Below are positions 41,408-50,871 of a stretch of DNA of 64,000 nt, piece after piece; position 1 is the stretch's first letter; each line of letters starts with the position of its first letter. The notes under the pieces were generated by a model. That model did not search any database, was not told the origin of the DNA, and worked only from the letters and a program-made list of their open reading frames with translations. The translations under genes were made by a program, and so were the position numbers. Source of the DNA: an uncultured Pantoea sp. (GTDB lineage: Bacteria; Pseudomonadota; Gammaproteobacteria; Enterobacterales; Enterobacteriaceae). Location of the stretch: assembly GCA_913778495.1 (NCBI GenBank), contig CAJYVD010000034.1, positions 1 through 64,000 of the forward strand. Reading direction: 5' to 3'.

Positions 41408-42811
41408 TTAATTAACTAATTGGCTTACCATACCCATATCCACGACGCCACCAAAATGGTATGTTTGCGGCTCAAGGGTTACCGTGAAAAATGCTGCTTC
41501 ATCAACCCAGTGAATCATTCTTTGTTCGGCATAATAAGGCTTACCTTCCTCAGAAATTGAAGCCTGTATTTCATACAGATTGGGACCCAAGCCGCATGTG
41601 AAAATAAATTCCACTTTAAAATCTTCACCTTCTCTGAAAGATCTGTCCCAGAAAATCTCTCCTTCAGACAATACGCCGCTTCTGATAGAAATATCTTGAT
41701 TGAGGGTTCCCCACGAATAGATCTTTACGCCTTCCTTATTTCTAATTCTCAATCCCACGTTGAGATGAGTAAGGTCGGCGTGAGCCTTGCAATGGACCAC
41801 AATACGCACTTGATCTCTTGGATCGAAATGTGAGGCAGGTTTATCTGTTGAATCAAACAATTCAACATCAATAACTTCAGCATCTAAATCGCCAAATGAA
41901 AAAGACTTTAATCTTTGTGAAAATTCTTTATTACTTTCTTCAGCTTTTTCGATTTTATCTTCTTCGATCTTTGATGGCGTTTGCTCAGCGCGATTTTTCT
42001 GTGCCTTCTCTTTCAGTGCTTGTGCTGTTTGATTTAGTTTTGCAGACTCAATTTCATGTAATGTTTTGCGATATTCGAGAAGTGCATCCGCTGAAGTGCC
42101 TGCGAATTTAACTACGCCATGTTCTAAAAACACAGCTTGATTCGTCATTGTTCGGACTGATTCTTGATCGTGAGAAACAAACAGTAATGTTGTACCGTTT
42201 GTTCGCAATTTTTCCATACGTTCAAAGCAACGCTTTTGAAATAATGCATCACCCACCGCTAAAGCTTCATCAATGATCAAGATTTCTGGCTCAATGCAGA
42301 CCTGTACCGCGAACGCCAGTCTGACAAGCATTCCACTTGAGTAGGTTTTTGTTGGCTGCTCAACAAATTCACCAATGTCAGCAAAATTCAGTATGTCATC
42401 AATTTTACTGTCGATTTCTTTCCTGCTTAATCCAAGCACAGCGCCGTTCATGTAAATGTTTTCCCGGCCAGTAAATTCAGGATTAAAGCCCGAACCAAGC
42501 TCAAGCAGAGCCGCAATGCGCCCCTCTGTTTTGACTTCCCCCCCCGTAGGATTAAGCGTGCCGCAAATAATCTGTAGCAATGTAGATTTACCTGATCCAT
42601 TCTGGCCGATAATGCCTACTGACTCGCCTTTTTTTACTTTGAAACTCACATTCTTTAAAGCCCAAAACTCACGAAAATAAGGTTTTGCTGCCGCCCCAAC
42701 CATTTTAGATAGTCCTGCAAATATCGTCTGCTTCAAACGATCTGCCGGATTATCATAAATGTGATAACACTTACTCACATTATTCACTTCTATTGCATAT
42801 TTAGAGGACAT
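41408..42811 (-). CDS. wzt: O-antigen ABC transporter ATPase Wzt with C-terminal carbohydrate-binding domain
   Basis: 467 residues from the ATG at 42811 (GGAAGGGG upstream). The ATPase (about 1-245) has Walker A GQNGSGKST, signature YSSGM and Walker B LIIDEALAVGD. A charged linker (about 250-300) leads to a beta-rich Wzt_C domain (about 305-467; VRIVVHCKAHADLTHLNVGLRIRNKEGVKIYSWGT). Such extended Wzt proteins recognise the modified non-reducing end of a finished chain and admit only capped glycan to export. Overlaps wzm by 11 bases. Confidence 0.9.
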   Translation of the reverse strand: MSSKYAIEVNNVSKCYHIYDNPADRLKQTIFAGLSKMVGAAAKPYFREFWALKNVSFKVKKGESVGIIGQNGSGKSTLLQIICGTLNPTGGEVKTEGRIAALLELGSGFNPEFTGRENIYMNGAVLGLSRKEIDSKIDDILNFADIGEFVEQPTKTYSSGMLVRLAFAVQVCIEPEILIIDEALAVGDALFQKRCFERMEKLRTNGTTLLFVSHDQESVRTMTNQAVFLEHGVVKFAGTSADALLEYRKTLHEIESAKLNQTAQALKEKAQKNRAEQTPSKIEEDKIEKAEESNKEFSQRLKSFSFGDLDAEVIDVELFDSTDKPASHFDPRDQVRIVVHCKAHADLTHLNVGLRIRNKEGVKIYSWGTLNQDISIRSGVLSEGEIFWDRSFREGEDFKVEFIFTCGLGPNLYEIQASISEEGKPYYAEQRMIHWVDEAAFFTVTLEPQTYHFGGVVDMGMVSQLVN

Positions 42812-43622
42812 CAGCAAACCCCTTCCGCGTTTTTTGGAACCATGCGAATCCTAACCAAGCAACAATAAATGCAACTATCCAATAGGTGACTAATACTCTG
42901 ACATCGGGTGTGAGCCCCCAATAAAGTACGTTACGCGCTTGCTCGATCACTGCGGTCAATGGGTTTAGGTACATCATCGCTTTGAAATTATCAGGCAATA
43001 TGTCGGCAGAATAGAAAACAGGACTCATGAACATTAGAGCTGTTGTAAAAAGGCCGATAAATTGGCCCACATCTCTTAAATAAACGCCCAAGGACGTTAT
43101 GAACCAGCTCAAACCTAACGTGATCATAATTAGCGGAATGATAACCAGAGGATAATAAAGAACCGTTAGATGCGGCATTCCATAAAAGAGCAAATATGCC
43201 ATAAACCATACAATCATGCTGACAAGAGCGTTAAATAGTGTTGAAAGTATATTTACGACAGGTAAAATCTCTAATGGATAAACAACCTTCTTGACGTAAT
43301 TAACGTTATTCATAATTATCATCGGTGACTTGTTCAGACACTCTGAAAAAATATTGAATACGATCAACCCTGCAAAAAGCAGCAGCGCAAACTCCCCCTT
43401 GGAAGATGTACCGCCGTGCCATCTTGCTTTAAAAACCTCGCTAAAAACAAATGTGTAAACGGTCAGCATGAAAAGTGGAGTTAAAATTGACCAAAATATA
43501 CCTATTGTTGAGCCTTTATATCGACTTTGAATCTCTCTTTTGGTTGTAGCTTTGATAAGATATCGATTTCTCCATATAGAAGAAATCATTTCCAATGGAT
43601 TAATTGAGAAATGTTGCATCAA
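42801..43622 (-). CDS. wzm: O-antigen ABC transporter permease Wzm
   Basis: 273 residues, six predicted membrane helices, ABC-2 polysaccharide export type. RYLIKATTKREIQSRYKGSTIGIFWSILTPLFMLTVYTFVFSEVFKARW at the N-terminus is the family hallmark, and YLNPLTAVIEQARNVLYWG precedes the last helix. With Wzt it moves undecaprenyl-linked O polysaccharide across the inner membrane. Confidence 0.92.
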   Translation of the reverse strand: MMQHFSINPLEMISSIWRNRYLIKATTKREIQSRYKGSTIGIFWSILTPLFMLTVYTFVFSEVFKARWHGGTSSKGEFALLLFAGLIVFNIFSECLNKSPMIIMNNVNYVKKVVYPLEILPVVNILSTLFNALVSMIVWFMAYLLFYGMPHLTVLYYPLVIIPLIMITLGLSWFITSLGVYLRDVGQFIGLFTTALMFMSPVFYSADILPDNFKAMMYLNPLTAVIEQARNVLYWGLTPDVRVLVTYWIVAFIVAWLGFAWFQKTRKGFADVL

Positions 43623-43691
43623 AAAACCTTTTAATATATGTACGCACTAATTTTAATTTGTCGCATTTCTGGTTACGTTAATATGGAACAA

Positions 43692-44621
43692 CTACAGCTT
43701 ACCAAATATCGCAGCCAATATAATACCAAGATTATCGACCTTACTCTGCCTGTATAATCTTAATTTAAAAAATGCATATATTCTTCTCAAGAAAGACCCA
43801 TAATGAATCTGTTTAAAGAGCAAAAACTTTTCTTTGTTTTCAGCATTCAAAAGAACAATATTTTTCTCTAACGACGTTATATGCAGCCTATTCCATTCTT
43901 TATATTGACCCTGGAATATTTTACTCATTCTCAAGATCTTAGCTCTTAGGCCTAAATTTGACCCTATCAGATTATGTTGGTGCTGACGATAATCTAATGT
44001 TGCCGACGTATCATGAAAGACTTTTCCGCCAGCACCGCTAATTAGCAGATATATCCACCAGTCATGGCTAATCACATTTGTACAGCCTGCACGAACAATA
44101 ATGTCACGGGCGGCCTTATTGATTACCATCGTATTGCCACCGCCAATACTCTGAATGAGCGCATTATTAAAGCTGGGTTTTTTTTCAAACAGAGGGGAAT
44201 AGCCCACGCTTTGGCCGCTTTCATTAACCAGATGCGTTCTTGTACAATATAAGGAAGGAATTGATTCAGGAATTTTATTTAGCCAAGCCACTGCCTTTTC
44301 AAGTTTATTCGGATGCCAAATATCGTCCTGATCGCTAAAAGCGAAATAATCATTGTCAATTTCATCTTTCGATAATAATGAAAGAAAATTCTGGACAAAA
44401 CCTTGGCTTGGCCCTTTATAAATTTTTATGTCAACGTTTTTTTCTTCAGAAAAACACTGAACAATATTTATTGTTTTATCTGTCGAATTATCATCTGATA
44501 TATATAATTGCCAATTATTGTGCGTCTGCGCTGCTATAGAGACAAGTTGCTCATAGATAAACTTTTCGCCTTGATATGTGGCCATGATTATGGCCACACT
44601 TTTATTTTGCGGAGTTAACAT
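43692..44621 (-). CDS. Family 2 glycosyltransferase, probable rhamnosyltransferase
   Basis: 309 residues. GT-A domain with VAIIMATYQGEKFIYEQLVSIAAQTHNNWQLYISDDNSTDKT and the metal motif FAFSDQDDIWHPNKLEKA. LVNESGQSVGYSPLF, SIGGGNTMVINKAA and HDWWIYLL match bacterial rhamnosyltransferases of the WbbL/RfbF group as I remember them. Position next to rmlBDAC supports dTDP-rhamnose as donor. Confidence 0.75.
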   Translation of the reverse strand: MLTPQNKSVAIIMATYQGEKFIYEQLVSIAAQTHNNWQLYISDDNSTDKTINIVQCFSEEKNVDIKIYKGPSQGFVQNFLSLLSKDEIDNDYFAFSDQDDIWHPNKLEKAVAWLNKIPESIPSLYCTRTHLVNESGQSVGYSPLFEKKPSFNNALIQSIGGGNTMVINKAARDIIVRAGCTNVISHDWWIYLLISGAGGKVFHDTSATLDYRQHQHNLIGSNLGLRAKILRMSKIFQGQYKEWNRLHITSLEKNIVLLNAENKEKFLLFKQIHYGSFLRRIYAFFKLRLYRQSKVDNLGIILAAIFGKL

Positions 44622-44724
44622 ATCAAATCTAATACCCTACATTTAAGTACATCGACGTCGAGTTTTTGCTTAAATTAAAGTACATATCAAGGCGACTAAT
44701 TTTTTCCATTCGCATTGATGCTAA

Positions 44725-45273
44725 TTAAAAGTATTCAGCATCCGCAAATATCACGCCGGCTTTATCCTTTTGTGAATGTTGCAAGGACGGGACGCTTGGC
44801 CAATCAATATTTAATTTTTCGTCATTCCAAATTATACAACGTTCGTGCGATGGCATATAAAAATTGGTCGTTTTATAAAGAAATTGAGCCGTTTCGCTCA
44901 ATGTCAAAAATCCATGAGCAAACCCTTCGGGTATCCAAAGTTGTCGCTTATTATTTGCGCTCAGATGCACACCAACCCATTGCCCAAAGGTTACTGAAGA
45001 TTGTCTCAAATCGATGGCTACATCATACACTTCGCCCTCAACGCAACGCACCAACTTGCCTTGTGCATAAGGCGCCAATTGGTAATGTAGACCACGTAGC
45101 ACACCTTGCACGGACATTGAGTGATTATCCTGAACAAAATCAACTTTTTTCCCGATGCGCTCTTCAAATATTTTTTTATTAAAGCTTTCGAAGAAGAAGC
45201 CACGTTCGTCACCAAATACCGCTGGCTCGATAATTTTGACGTCTGGAATGTCGGTATCAATAATCTTCATCAA
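44725..45273 (-). CDS. rmlC: dTDP-4-dehydrorhamnose 3,5-epimerase
   Basis: 182 residues, cupin fold. [42 protein letters not shown] holds the catalytic His, and [14 protein letters not shown] is the family signature. Third step in dTDP-L-rhamnose synthesis. Its start overlaps the rmlA stop by four bases. Confidence 0.95.
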   Translation of the reverse strand: MMKIIDTDIPDVKIIEPAVFGDERGFFFESFNKKIFEERIGKKVDFVQDNHSMSVQGVLRGLHYQLAPYAQGKLVRCVEGEVYDVAIDLRQSSVTFGQWVGVHLSANNKRQLWIPEGFAHGFLTLSETAQFLYKTTNFYMPSHERCIIWNDEKLNIDWPSVPSLQHSQKDKAGVIFADAEYF

Positions 45274-46157
45274 ATTTTTCCGTTATAAAGCGCCATCAGA
45301 TATTTGCCGTAATCATTTTTCAACAACGGCTGCGCCAGCTCTTTCAGTTTTTCCGCGTCAATAAAGCCCATGCGATACGCAATCTCTTCTGGGCAGGCTA
45401 CTTTGAGGCCCTGACGGGTTTCAATGGTCTGGATAAAGTTATTCGCCTCGTTAAGACTCTGATGCGTGCCGGTATCGAGCCAGGCATGACCGCGGCCCAT
45501 GATCGAAACGGACAGCTCGCCTTTCTCCAGATAGAGGTTGTTGATGTCGGTGATTTCCAGTTCGCCACGCGGAGACGGCTTCAGATTTTTTGCCATTTCT
45601 ACCACGCTGTTGTCGTAGAAATAGAGGCCGGTAACGGCATAGTTGCTTTTTGGCTCGCTCGGTTTTTCAACCAGTGAAATGGCTTTACCGCTGCTGTCGA
45701 ACTCCACCACGCCATAACGCTCTGGATCGTGAACGTGATAGGCGAATACGGTTGCCCCGCTCGCTTTATTCGATGCCTCTTCCAGCTGCTTGTGCAGATC
45801 GTGACCGTAAAAAATATTATCGCCCAAAATCAGTGCACAGTTGTCGTCGCCAACAAACTCTTCGCCAAGAATAAATGCCTGCGCCAACCCGTCTGGACTC
45901 TCCTGCACTTTATATTGAATCGACAGGCCCCACTGCGAACCGTCCCCCAGCAGGCTTTCAAAGCGCGGCGTATCCTGCGGCGTACTGATAATCAGGATTT
46001 CGCGAATACCGGCCAGCATCAGGGTGCTCAGCGGGTAGTAGATCATCGGTTTGTCGTAGATAGGCAGCAGCTGCTTACTTACCGCCATGGTCACTGGATA
46101 GAGGCGCGTGCCTGAGCCACCTGCGAGAATGATTCCTTTTTTATTTTTCACAGCCAT
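45270..46157 (-). CDS. rmlA: Glucose-1-phosphate thymidylyltransferase
   Basis: 295 residues. Nucleotidyltransferase signature [16 protein letters not shown] at the N-terminus, [29 protein letters not shown] and [19 protein letters not shown]. Makes dTDP-glucose from dTTP and glucose 1-phosphate; first step of dTDP-rhamnose synthesis and the usual feedback-control point. Confidence 0.95.
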   Translation of the reverse strand: MAVKNKKGIILAGGSGTRLYPVTMAVSKQLLPIYDKPMIYYPLSTLMLAGIREILIISTPQDTPRFESLLGDGSQWGLSIQYKVQESPDGLAQAFILGEEFVGDDNCALILGDNIFYGHDLHKQLEEASNKASGATVFAYHVHDPERYGVVEFDSSGKAISLVEKPSEPKSNYAVTGLYFYDNSVVEMAKNLKPSPRGELEITDINNLYLEKGELSVSIMGRGHAWLDTGTHQSLNEANNFIQTIETRQGLKVACPEEIAYRMGFIDAEKLKELAQPLLKNDYGKYLMALYNGKI

Positions 46158-46192
46158 TTCCTTTATTTATTCAGTTGCCAAGCAAGCACTGC

Positions 46193-47080
46193 TTAGCTGT
46201 AAAGTTCATCAAGCATACGGACTACGCCCTGCTGCCACTCTGGCAGCGTCAGCCCAAATGCCGTGGTAAATTTTTCTGTGTTAAGTCGGGAGTTGTGCGG
46301 GCGCTTAGCCGGCGTTGGAAACGCGGTGGTCTCTACCGTGTTGATCGCCGTCACTTTCAGAGGCAACCCTTTTTGCCGCACGTAATCGATCACCAGCGAT
46401 GCGTAGGCATGCCATGTCGTTTCGCCCGACGCAATCAGATGATAAATACCGGCTTTTTCAGGTTGGCTCAGCGTCGCCTTGATCGCGTGCACCGTACTGT
46501 CGGCAATAAGTTCGGCACCGGTGGGCGCGCCAAACTGGTCATTGATCACAGAAAGCGTTTCGCGCTCCTGTGCCAGACGGATCATGGTTTTCGCGAAATT
46601 GTTACCTTTCGCCGCATACACCCAGCTGGTCCGCAAGATGAGAAACTTTGCGGTGTTCGCGGTGATCGCCTCTTCACCTTGCAGTTTGGTTTTGCCGTAG
46701 GTATTCAGCGGTGCCGTGGCGTCGTCTTCTTTCCATGGACGATCGCCGCTGCCGTCAAACACATAATCGGTGGAATAGTGCACCAGCAGCGCGTTGACAC
46801 TGTGCGCCGCGCGCGCCAGCGCTTCCACGCTCGTCACGTTGATTAACGTGGCATTTTCGCGGTCGCTTTCGGCTTTATCCACCGCGGTATACGCAGCGGC
46901 ATTGACGATCACGTCAGGTTGGGTATCACGCACAGTTTGCGCGATACCCTCTGGATTACTGAGATCGCCACAATGCGTGGTTGAATGCCGGTCGAGCGCG
47001 ATCACGTCACCTAATGGCGCCAGTGCACGCTGCAGTTCCCAGCCAACCTGCCCGTTCTTACCCAACAGCAAAATTTTCAT
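46193..47080 (-). CDS. rmlD: dTDP-4-dehydrorhamnose reductase
   Basis: 295 residues, SDR family. LLGKNGQVGWELQRAL (Rossmann), VHYSTDYVFDGSGD and YGKTKLQGE (YxxxK). Last step to dTDP-L-rhamnose. Its ATG overlaps the rmlB stop by one base. Order rmlB-rmlD-rmlA-rmlC is the standard enterobacterial one. Confidence 0.95.
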   Translation of the reverse strand: MKILLLGKNGQVGWELQRALAPLGDVIALDRHSTTHCGDLSNPEGIAQTVRDTQPDVIVNAAAYTAVDKAESDRENATLINVTSVEALARAAHSVNALLVHYSTDYVFDGSGDRPWKEDDATAPLNTYGKTKLQGEEAITANTAKFLILRTSWVYAAKGNNFAKTMIRLAQERETLSVINDQFGAPTGAELIADSTVHAIKATLSQPEKAGIYHLIASGETTWHAYASLVIDYVRQKGLPLKVTAINTVETTAFPTPAKRPHNSRLNTEKFTTAFGLTLPEWQQGVVRMLDELYS

Positions 47081-48159
47081 TAGCTACGCTTCTCGTAGTT
47101 CTGCTCGATCCAGTTCTGATAGGCACCGCTCTTCACGTGCTCAACCCACTCCTGATTATCGAGATACCACTGCACGGTTTTACGCAGACCGGTTTCAAAG
47201 CTTTCCTGCGGTTTCCAGCCCAAATCGCGCTCGATTTTCGACGCGTCGATGGCATAGCGGCGATCGTGGCCAGGACGGTCCGCCACATAAGTAATTTGCT
47301 GCGCGTAAGGGGTATCTTTCGGACGCAGTTCATCCAGCAGTTCGCACACTTTGTGTACCACTTCCAGATTTTGCTTCTCGTTATGTCCACCAATGTTATA
47401 GGTGGTACCGGTTTTCGCCTGGGTGGCGACAAGGTAAAGCGCACGCGCGTGATCCTCGACGTAAAGCCAGTCGCGAATCTGGTCGCCTTTACCATAAATC
47501 GGCAGCGGCTTGCCTTCGAGCGCGTTGCTGATGATCAGCGGAATCAGTTTTTCCGGGAAGTGGAAAGGACCGTAGTTGTTTGAGCAATTGGTCACAACAA
47601 CAGGCAGGCCATAAGTGCGTCCCCAAGCCCGCACCAGATGATCGCTGGCCGCCTTGGTAGAAGAGTAAGGGCTGCTCGGGGCGTACGGTGTGGATTCTGT
47701 GAACAGCGGCAGCGTGCCGGTCATTTCGTCAGGATGCGGCAAATCGCCGTAAACCTCATCGGTAGAAATGTGGTGGAAGCGGAACGCACCCTTACGCGCT
47801 TCAGGCAGTGTCATCCAATACTGGCGGCTGGCTTCCAACAATGCGTAGGTGCCAACGACGTTGGTTTGCACGAACTCAGCAGGTCCGGTGATGGAGCGAT
47901 CCACATGGCTCTCTGCTGCCAGGTGCATGATCACATCCGGCTGATGTTCATCAAGGACTTTCGCAATGGCGATACCGTCACAGATATCAACGTGGCAGAA
48001 GGTGTAACGCGGGCTGTCGCTGACCATTTTCAGCGATTCCAGGTTGCCCGCGTAGGTCAGTTTATCCACGTTGATCACTTCATCTTGCGTGTTCTGGATC
48101 ACATGACGAACCACAGCCGAACCGATAAAACCTGCACCACCAGTAATTAAAATCTTCAT
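47080..48159 (-). CDS. rmlB: dTDP-glucose 4,6-dehydratase
   Basis: 359 residues, extended [46 protein letters not shown] and [13 protein letters not shown] are intact. First gene of the O-antigen operon, downstream of the JUMPstart element. Confidence 0.96.
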   Translation of the reverse strand: MKILITGGAGFIGSAVVRHVIQNTQDEVINVDKLTYAGNLESLKMVSDSPRYTFCHVDICDGIAIAKVLDEHQPDVIMHLAAESHVDRSITGPAEFVQTNVVGTYALLEASRQYWMTLPEARKGAFRFHHISTDEVYGDLPHPDEMTGTLPLFTESTPYAPSSPYSSTKAASDHLVRAWGRTYGLPVVVTNCSNNYGPFHFPEKLIPLIISNALEGKPLPIYGKGDQIRDWLYVEDHARALYLVATQAKTGTTYNIGGHNEKQNLEVVHKVCELLDELRPKDTPYAQQITYVADRPGHDRRYAIDASKIERDLGWKPQESFETGLRKTVQWYLDNQEWVEHVKSGAYQNWIEQNYEKRS

Positions 48160-48236
48160 GACGTTGGGCTATTCCTGACATTGCGGTCGAGCCATCCCGA
48201 CCCGCTTAAAGTAGATATTGACTGACAATGGACAAT

Positions 48237-48262
48237 GCTACCGCCCTTGGGTTACAGCTCCC
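48237..48262 (-). promoter_or_regulatory. JUMPstart/ops element upstream of rmlB
   Basis: Read on the minus strand this 26-base stretch runs GGGAGCTGTAACC then CAAGGGCGGTAGC and matches the enterobacterial JUMPstart core at all but about two positions; it includes the ops core GGCGGTAG (48238-48245). RNA polymerase pausing at ops recruits RfaH, which prevents early termination across long polysaccharide operons. It lies about 75 bases before rmlB, in the transcribed leader. TATGCT (48292-48297) is a possible -10 just upstream, with a weak -35 (TGCATC, 48315-48320). Confidence 0.88.
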
Positions 48263-48551
48263 AGCGTGCTGATAGGTAAAAACTGCCCCTAAGCATAGTG
48301 CGTTTTACCAGAGCGATGCACTATCTGTATGAAACTCTGTAATTCTGTAAAATCTATTAAAAAGGATGGATTATTTCAGATAAGGAATTTTACCACTGCG
48401 GTTTAATGAACACGAACAAAATGGCCTATACCCTTAAGTGATGGTTCAATTATTAACCAATTGTGCGTAACTACACAGAGATATCCTTCATATTGCACCG
48501 GATGGCTGCAATCAGAAAGTGACGAAAAGGAGAGTGGCGGGAGAAAGCAAT
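48263..48551. other. galE-rml intergenic region upstream of JUMPstart
   Basis: Together with the JUMPstart this gap is 446 bases (48160-48605). It holds the O-antigen operon promoter (probably near 48292-48320, minus strand) and, at its right end, the galE terminator. I see no gene in it. Confidence 0.5.
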
Positions 48552-48577
48552 AAAAAAGGCGGGCCTGCTGCCCGCCT
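48552..48577 (-). terminator. Intrinsic terminator of galE
   Basis: AGGCGGGC (48557-48564) pairs with GCCCGCCT (48570-48577); on the minus strand the stem is followed by a run of T (48552-48557). It separates the galF-galE transcript from the O-antigen operon. Confidence 0.88.
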
Positions 48578-48605
48578 CGATCTGTTTCTTGATGAACCCT
48601 TGCGA

Positions 48606-49619
48606 TTAATTGAAACCGTTCGGGTTTTTTGACTGCCAGTTCCACGTGTCGCGCATCATGGCATCGATGCCGCGCGTTACGCGCCAGTCCAGCACCTTGT
48701 TGGCCAGGGACGCATCAGCCCAGAAGGCCGGCAGATCGCCATCACGGCGTGGCTTGATTTCAAACGGAATCGTTTTGCCAGACGCTTTCTCAAACGCTTT
48801 AATCATTTCCAGCACCGAGAAGCCTTTACCGCCGCCCAAGTTAAAGGCGGTATAGCCCTCAACCTTGTCCAGATGATCCAGCGCTTTCAGATGCCCTTCT
48901 GCCAGGTCAACCACGTGAATGTAGTCCCGCAGGCAGGTACCATCTGGCGTATCATAATCGCCGCCAAACACACCTAGCTTTTCAAGACGGCCGATGGCCA
49001 CCTGGGCAATATAGGGCAGCAAATTGTTCGGGATGCCTGAGGGGTCTTCCCCAATCTCACCGGATTCGTGAGCACCTACCGGGTTGAAGTAGCGCAGGGC
49101 AATCGCCTTAAACTTCGGCTCGGCTTTGGCAAAATCGCGCATGACAAATTCCGTCATCAGCTTAGACGTGCCGTAAGGACTGGTGGTGCCGCCGATGGGC
49201 GTAGTTTCCACATAGGGCACTGGCGCATCGGCGCCGTAGACGGTGGCGGAGGAGCTGAAAATGAAGTTCCAAACGCCCGCTGCGCGCATCTCTTCCAGCA
49301 GGACTACCGTACCCGTGACGTTGTTTTCGTAGTATTCCAGCGGCATGCGGGTCGACTCTCCCACCGCTTTCAGCGCGGCAAAGTGAATCACGGCACTGAT
49401 GTCATTCGCGGCGAACAGGTCGCGCAGGCAGGCGCGATCGCGGATATCACCTTCGATAAACACCGCTTGCTTTCCTGCCAGCTTCTCAACACGACGGATA
49501 GCTTCACGCGACGCATTACAGAGATTATCGAGGACCACAACGTCGTCGCCGCGCTCAAGCAGCGCCAGCACCGTATGAGAACCAATGTATCCGGCTCCGC
49601 CCGTTACCAAAATAGCCAT
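48606..49619 (-). CDS. galE: UDP-glucose 4-epimerase
   Basis: 337 residues. MAILVTGGAGYIGSHTVLALLERGDDVVVLDNL, NFIFSSSATVYG, YGTSKLMTEFV and YFNPVGAHESG. Interconverts UDP-glucose and UDP-galactose with bound NAD. Its place between the exopolysaccharide and O-antigen loci is that seen in Erwinia and Pantoea, where UDP-Gal is needed for the exopolysaccharide. A good AAAGGAG site lies five bases before the ATG. Confidence 0.95.
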   Translation of the reverse strand: MAILVTGGAGYIGSHTVLALLERGDDVVVLDNLCNASREAIRRVEKLAGKQAVFIEGDIRDRACLRDLFAANDISAVIHFAALKAVGESTRMPLEYYENNVTGTVVLLEEMRAAGVWNFIFSSSATVYGADAPVPYVETTPIGGTTSPYGTSKLMTEFVMRDFAKAEPKFKAIALRYFNPVGAHESGEIGEDPSGIPNNLLPYIAQVAIGRLEKLGVFGGDYDTPDGTCLRDYIHVVDLAEGHLKALDHLDKVEGYTAFNLGGGKGFSVLEMIKAFEKASGKTIPFEIKPRRDGDLPAFWADASLANKVLDWRVTRGIDAMMRDTWNWQSKNPNGFN

Positions 49620-49634
49620 GTGTACTCCTTTAAA

Positions 49635-49651
49635 CCGCGCCGCGGGCGCGG
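49635..49651 (-). promoter_or_regulatory. GC-rich hairpin between galF and galE
   Basis: CCGCGCC (49635-49641) pairs with GGCGCGG (49645-49651) around GCG. On the minus strand it is followed by TTTAAAGGAG, that is, directly by the galE ribosome-binding site. It could trim or partly terminate the galF transcript before galE. Confidence 0.5.
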
Positions 49652-49660
49652 CACGAACGA

Positions 49661-50557
49661 TTATTTCGCCAGAATTTTCTGAATGGATTCACGGAACTCA
49701 CGGCCTTGCGCGTTGCTGCGTAAGCCATAAGACACGAATGCCTGCATGTAACCCATTTTACGGCCACAGTCAAAGCTGGTACCGGTGATCAACTGCGCAT
49801 CCACCGGCTTTTTCTTGCTCAGCGAGGCGATGGCGTCCGTCAGCTGAATACGGCCCCAGGCACCCGGCTCGGTTTTTTCAAGCTCATCCCAGATATCCGC
49901 AGACAGCACATAACGTCCAACCGCGGTCAGGTCTGAGTTCAGCGCGTGGTTTTGATCCGGCTTTTCCACGAAATCGGTGATGGTACTCATGTCACCCGGA
50001 TTTTCCAATGGCTGTTCGGTGGTCAGCACGCCATATTCAGACAGGTCAGCGCCCGGCATATGTTTAGCTAATACTTGGCTGCGTCCGGTTTCTTCAAAGC
50101 GCGCCACCATAGCGGCCAGGTTATAGCGCAGGTGATCGGCGGTGGAGTCGTCCAGCAGCACGTCTGGCAGCACGACCACGAACGGGTTATCCCCGATCAT
50201 CGGACGCGCGCACAGCACGGAGTGACCCAGACCCAGCGGGTTTGCCTGACGCACGTTCATGATGGTCACGCCCGGCGGACAAATAGACTGCACCTCGCTC
50301 AGCAGCTGGCGTTTTACGCGCGCTTCAAGCAGCGCTTCCAGCTCGTACGTGGTGTCAAAGTGGTTTTCCACTGCATTTTTGGAAGCATGGGTGACCAGCA
50401 CAATCTCCTTGATGCCTGCCGCCACACACTCGTCAACGATGTATTGAATCATCGGCTTATCAACGATAGGCAGCATCTCTTTCGGTATGGCTTTTGTCGC
50501 TGGGAGCATATGCATACCGAGACCCGCAACCGGGATTACTGCTTTAAGCTTGGTCAT
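49661..50557 (-). CDS. galF: GalF, UTP-glucose-1-phosphate uridylyltransferase paralogue
   Basis: 298 residues. It has the GalF-type loop [19 protein letters not shown]; GalU has Thr-Arg in place of Met-His there, so this is GalF and probably has low or regulatory activity. [40 protein letters not shown] and [14 protein letters not shown] are conserved. GalF marks the boundary of surface-polysaccharide loci in Enterobacterales. Confidence 0.93.
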   Translation of the reverse strand: MTKLKAVIPVAGLGMHMLPATKAIPKEMLPIVDKPMIQYIVDECVAAGIKEIVLVTHASKNAVENHFDTTYELEALLEARVKRQLLSEVQSICPPGVTIMNVRQANPLGLGHSVLCARPMIGDNPFVVVLPDVLLDDSTADHLRYNLAAMVARFEETGRSQVLAKHMPGADLSEYGVLTTEQPLENPGDMSTITDFVEKPDQNHALNSDLTAVGRYVLSADIWDELEKTEPGAWGRIQLTDAIASLSKKKPVDAQLITGTSFDCGRKMGYMQAFVSYGLRSNAQGREFRESIQKILAK

Positions 50558-50834
50558 ATTTAGTCCATTTCATGAAGTGAATACGTGGGTCGATTATGCC
50601 GGATCGGCCGAAGCTGCAAGTATAATCTTTATCTGAAAAACCGACACTAACTCTCTGTCACAGCATAAAAAATTCAGAAATTCTCGCACTCGATAAGCGC
50701 GGGCGCTAAGTAAAATTCCGACGCTAAATCGCTGAAAAATGGACGCCGATGCGTCAATCATTCCGCAAAGCTGAGTCCACTTTTTTCTGGAAAAGGGGCA
50801 CTGTAAGAGTGGGTGGTGAAGGGCTGCTATCAGG
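50558..50834. other. Intergenic region upstream of galF
   Basis: With the terminator below, the galF-amsL gap is 314 bases. It should contain the galF promoter on the minus strand; TATACT read on that strand (near 50620) is a plausible -10. I see no ops element and no gene. Confidence 0.45.
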
Positions 50835-50861
50835 AAAAGTAAAAGCGGCCCGCAGGCCGCT
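50835..50861 (-). terminator. Terminator after the exopolysaccharide operon
   Basis: AGCGGCC (50844-50850) pairs with GGCCGCT (50855-50861) around CGCA. On the minus strand TTTTACTTTT follows. It lies just beyond the amsL stop, marking the end of the ams-type operon. Confidence 0.8.
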
Positions 50862-50871
50862 CAGAAGGGTG

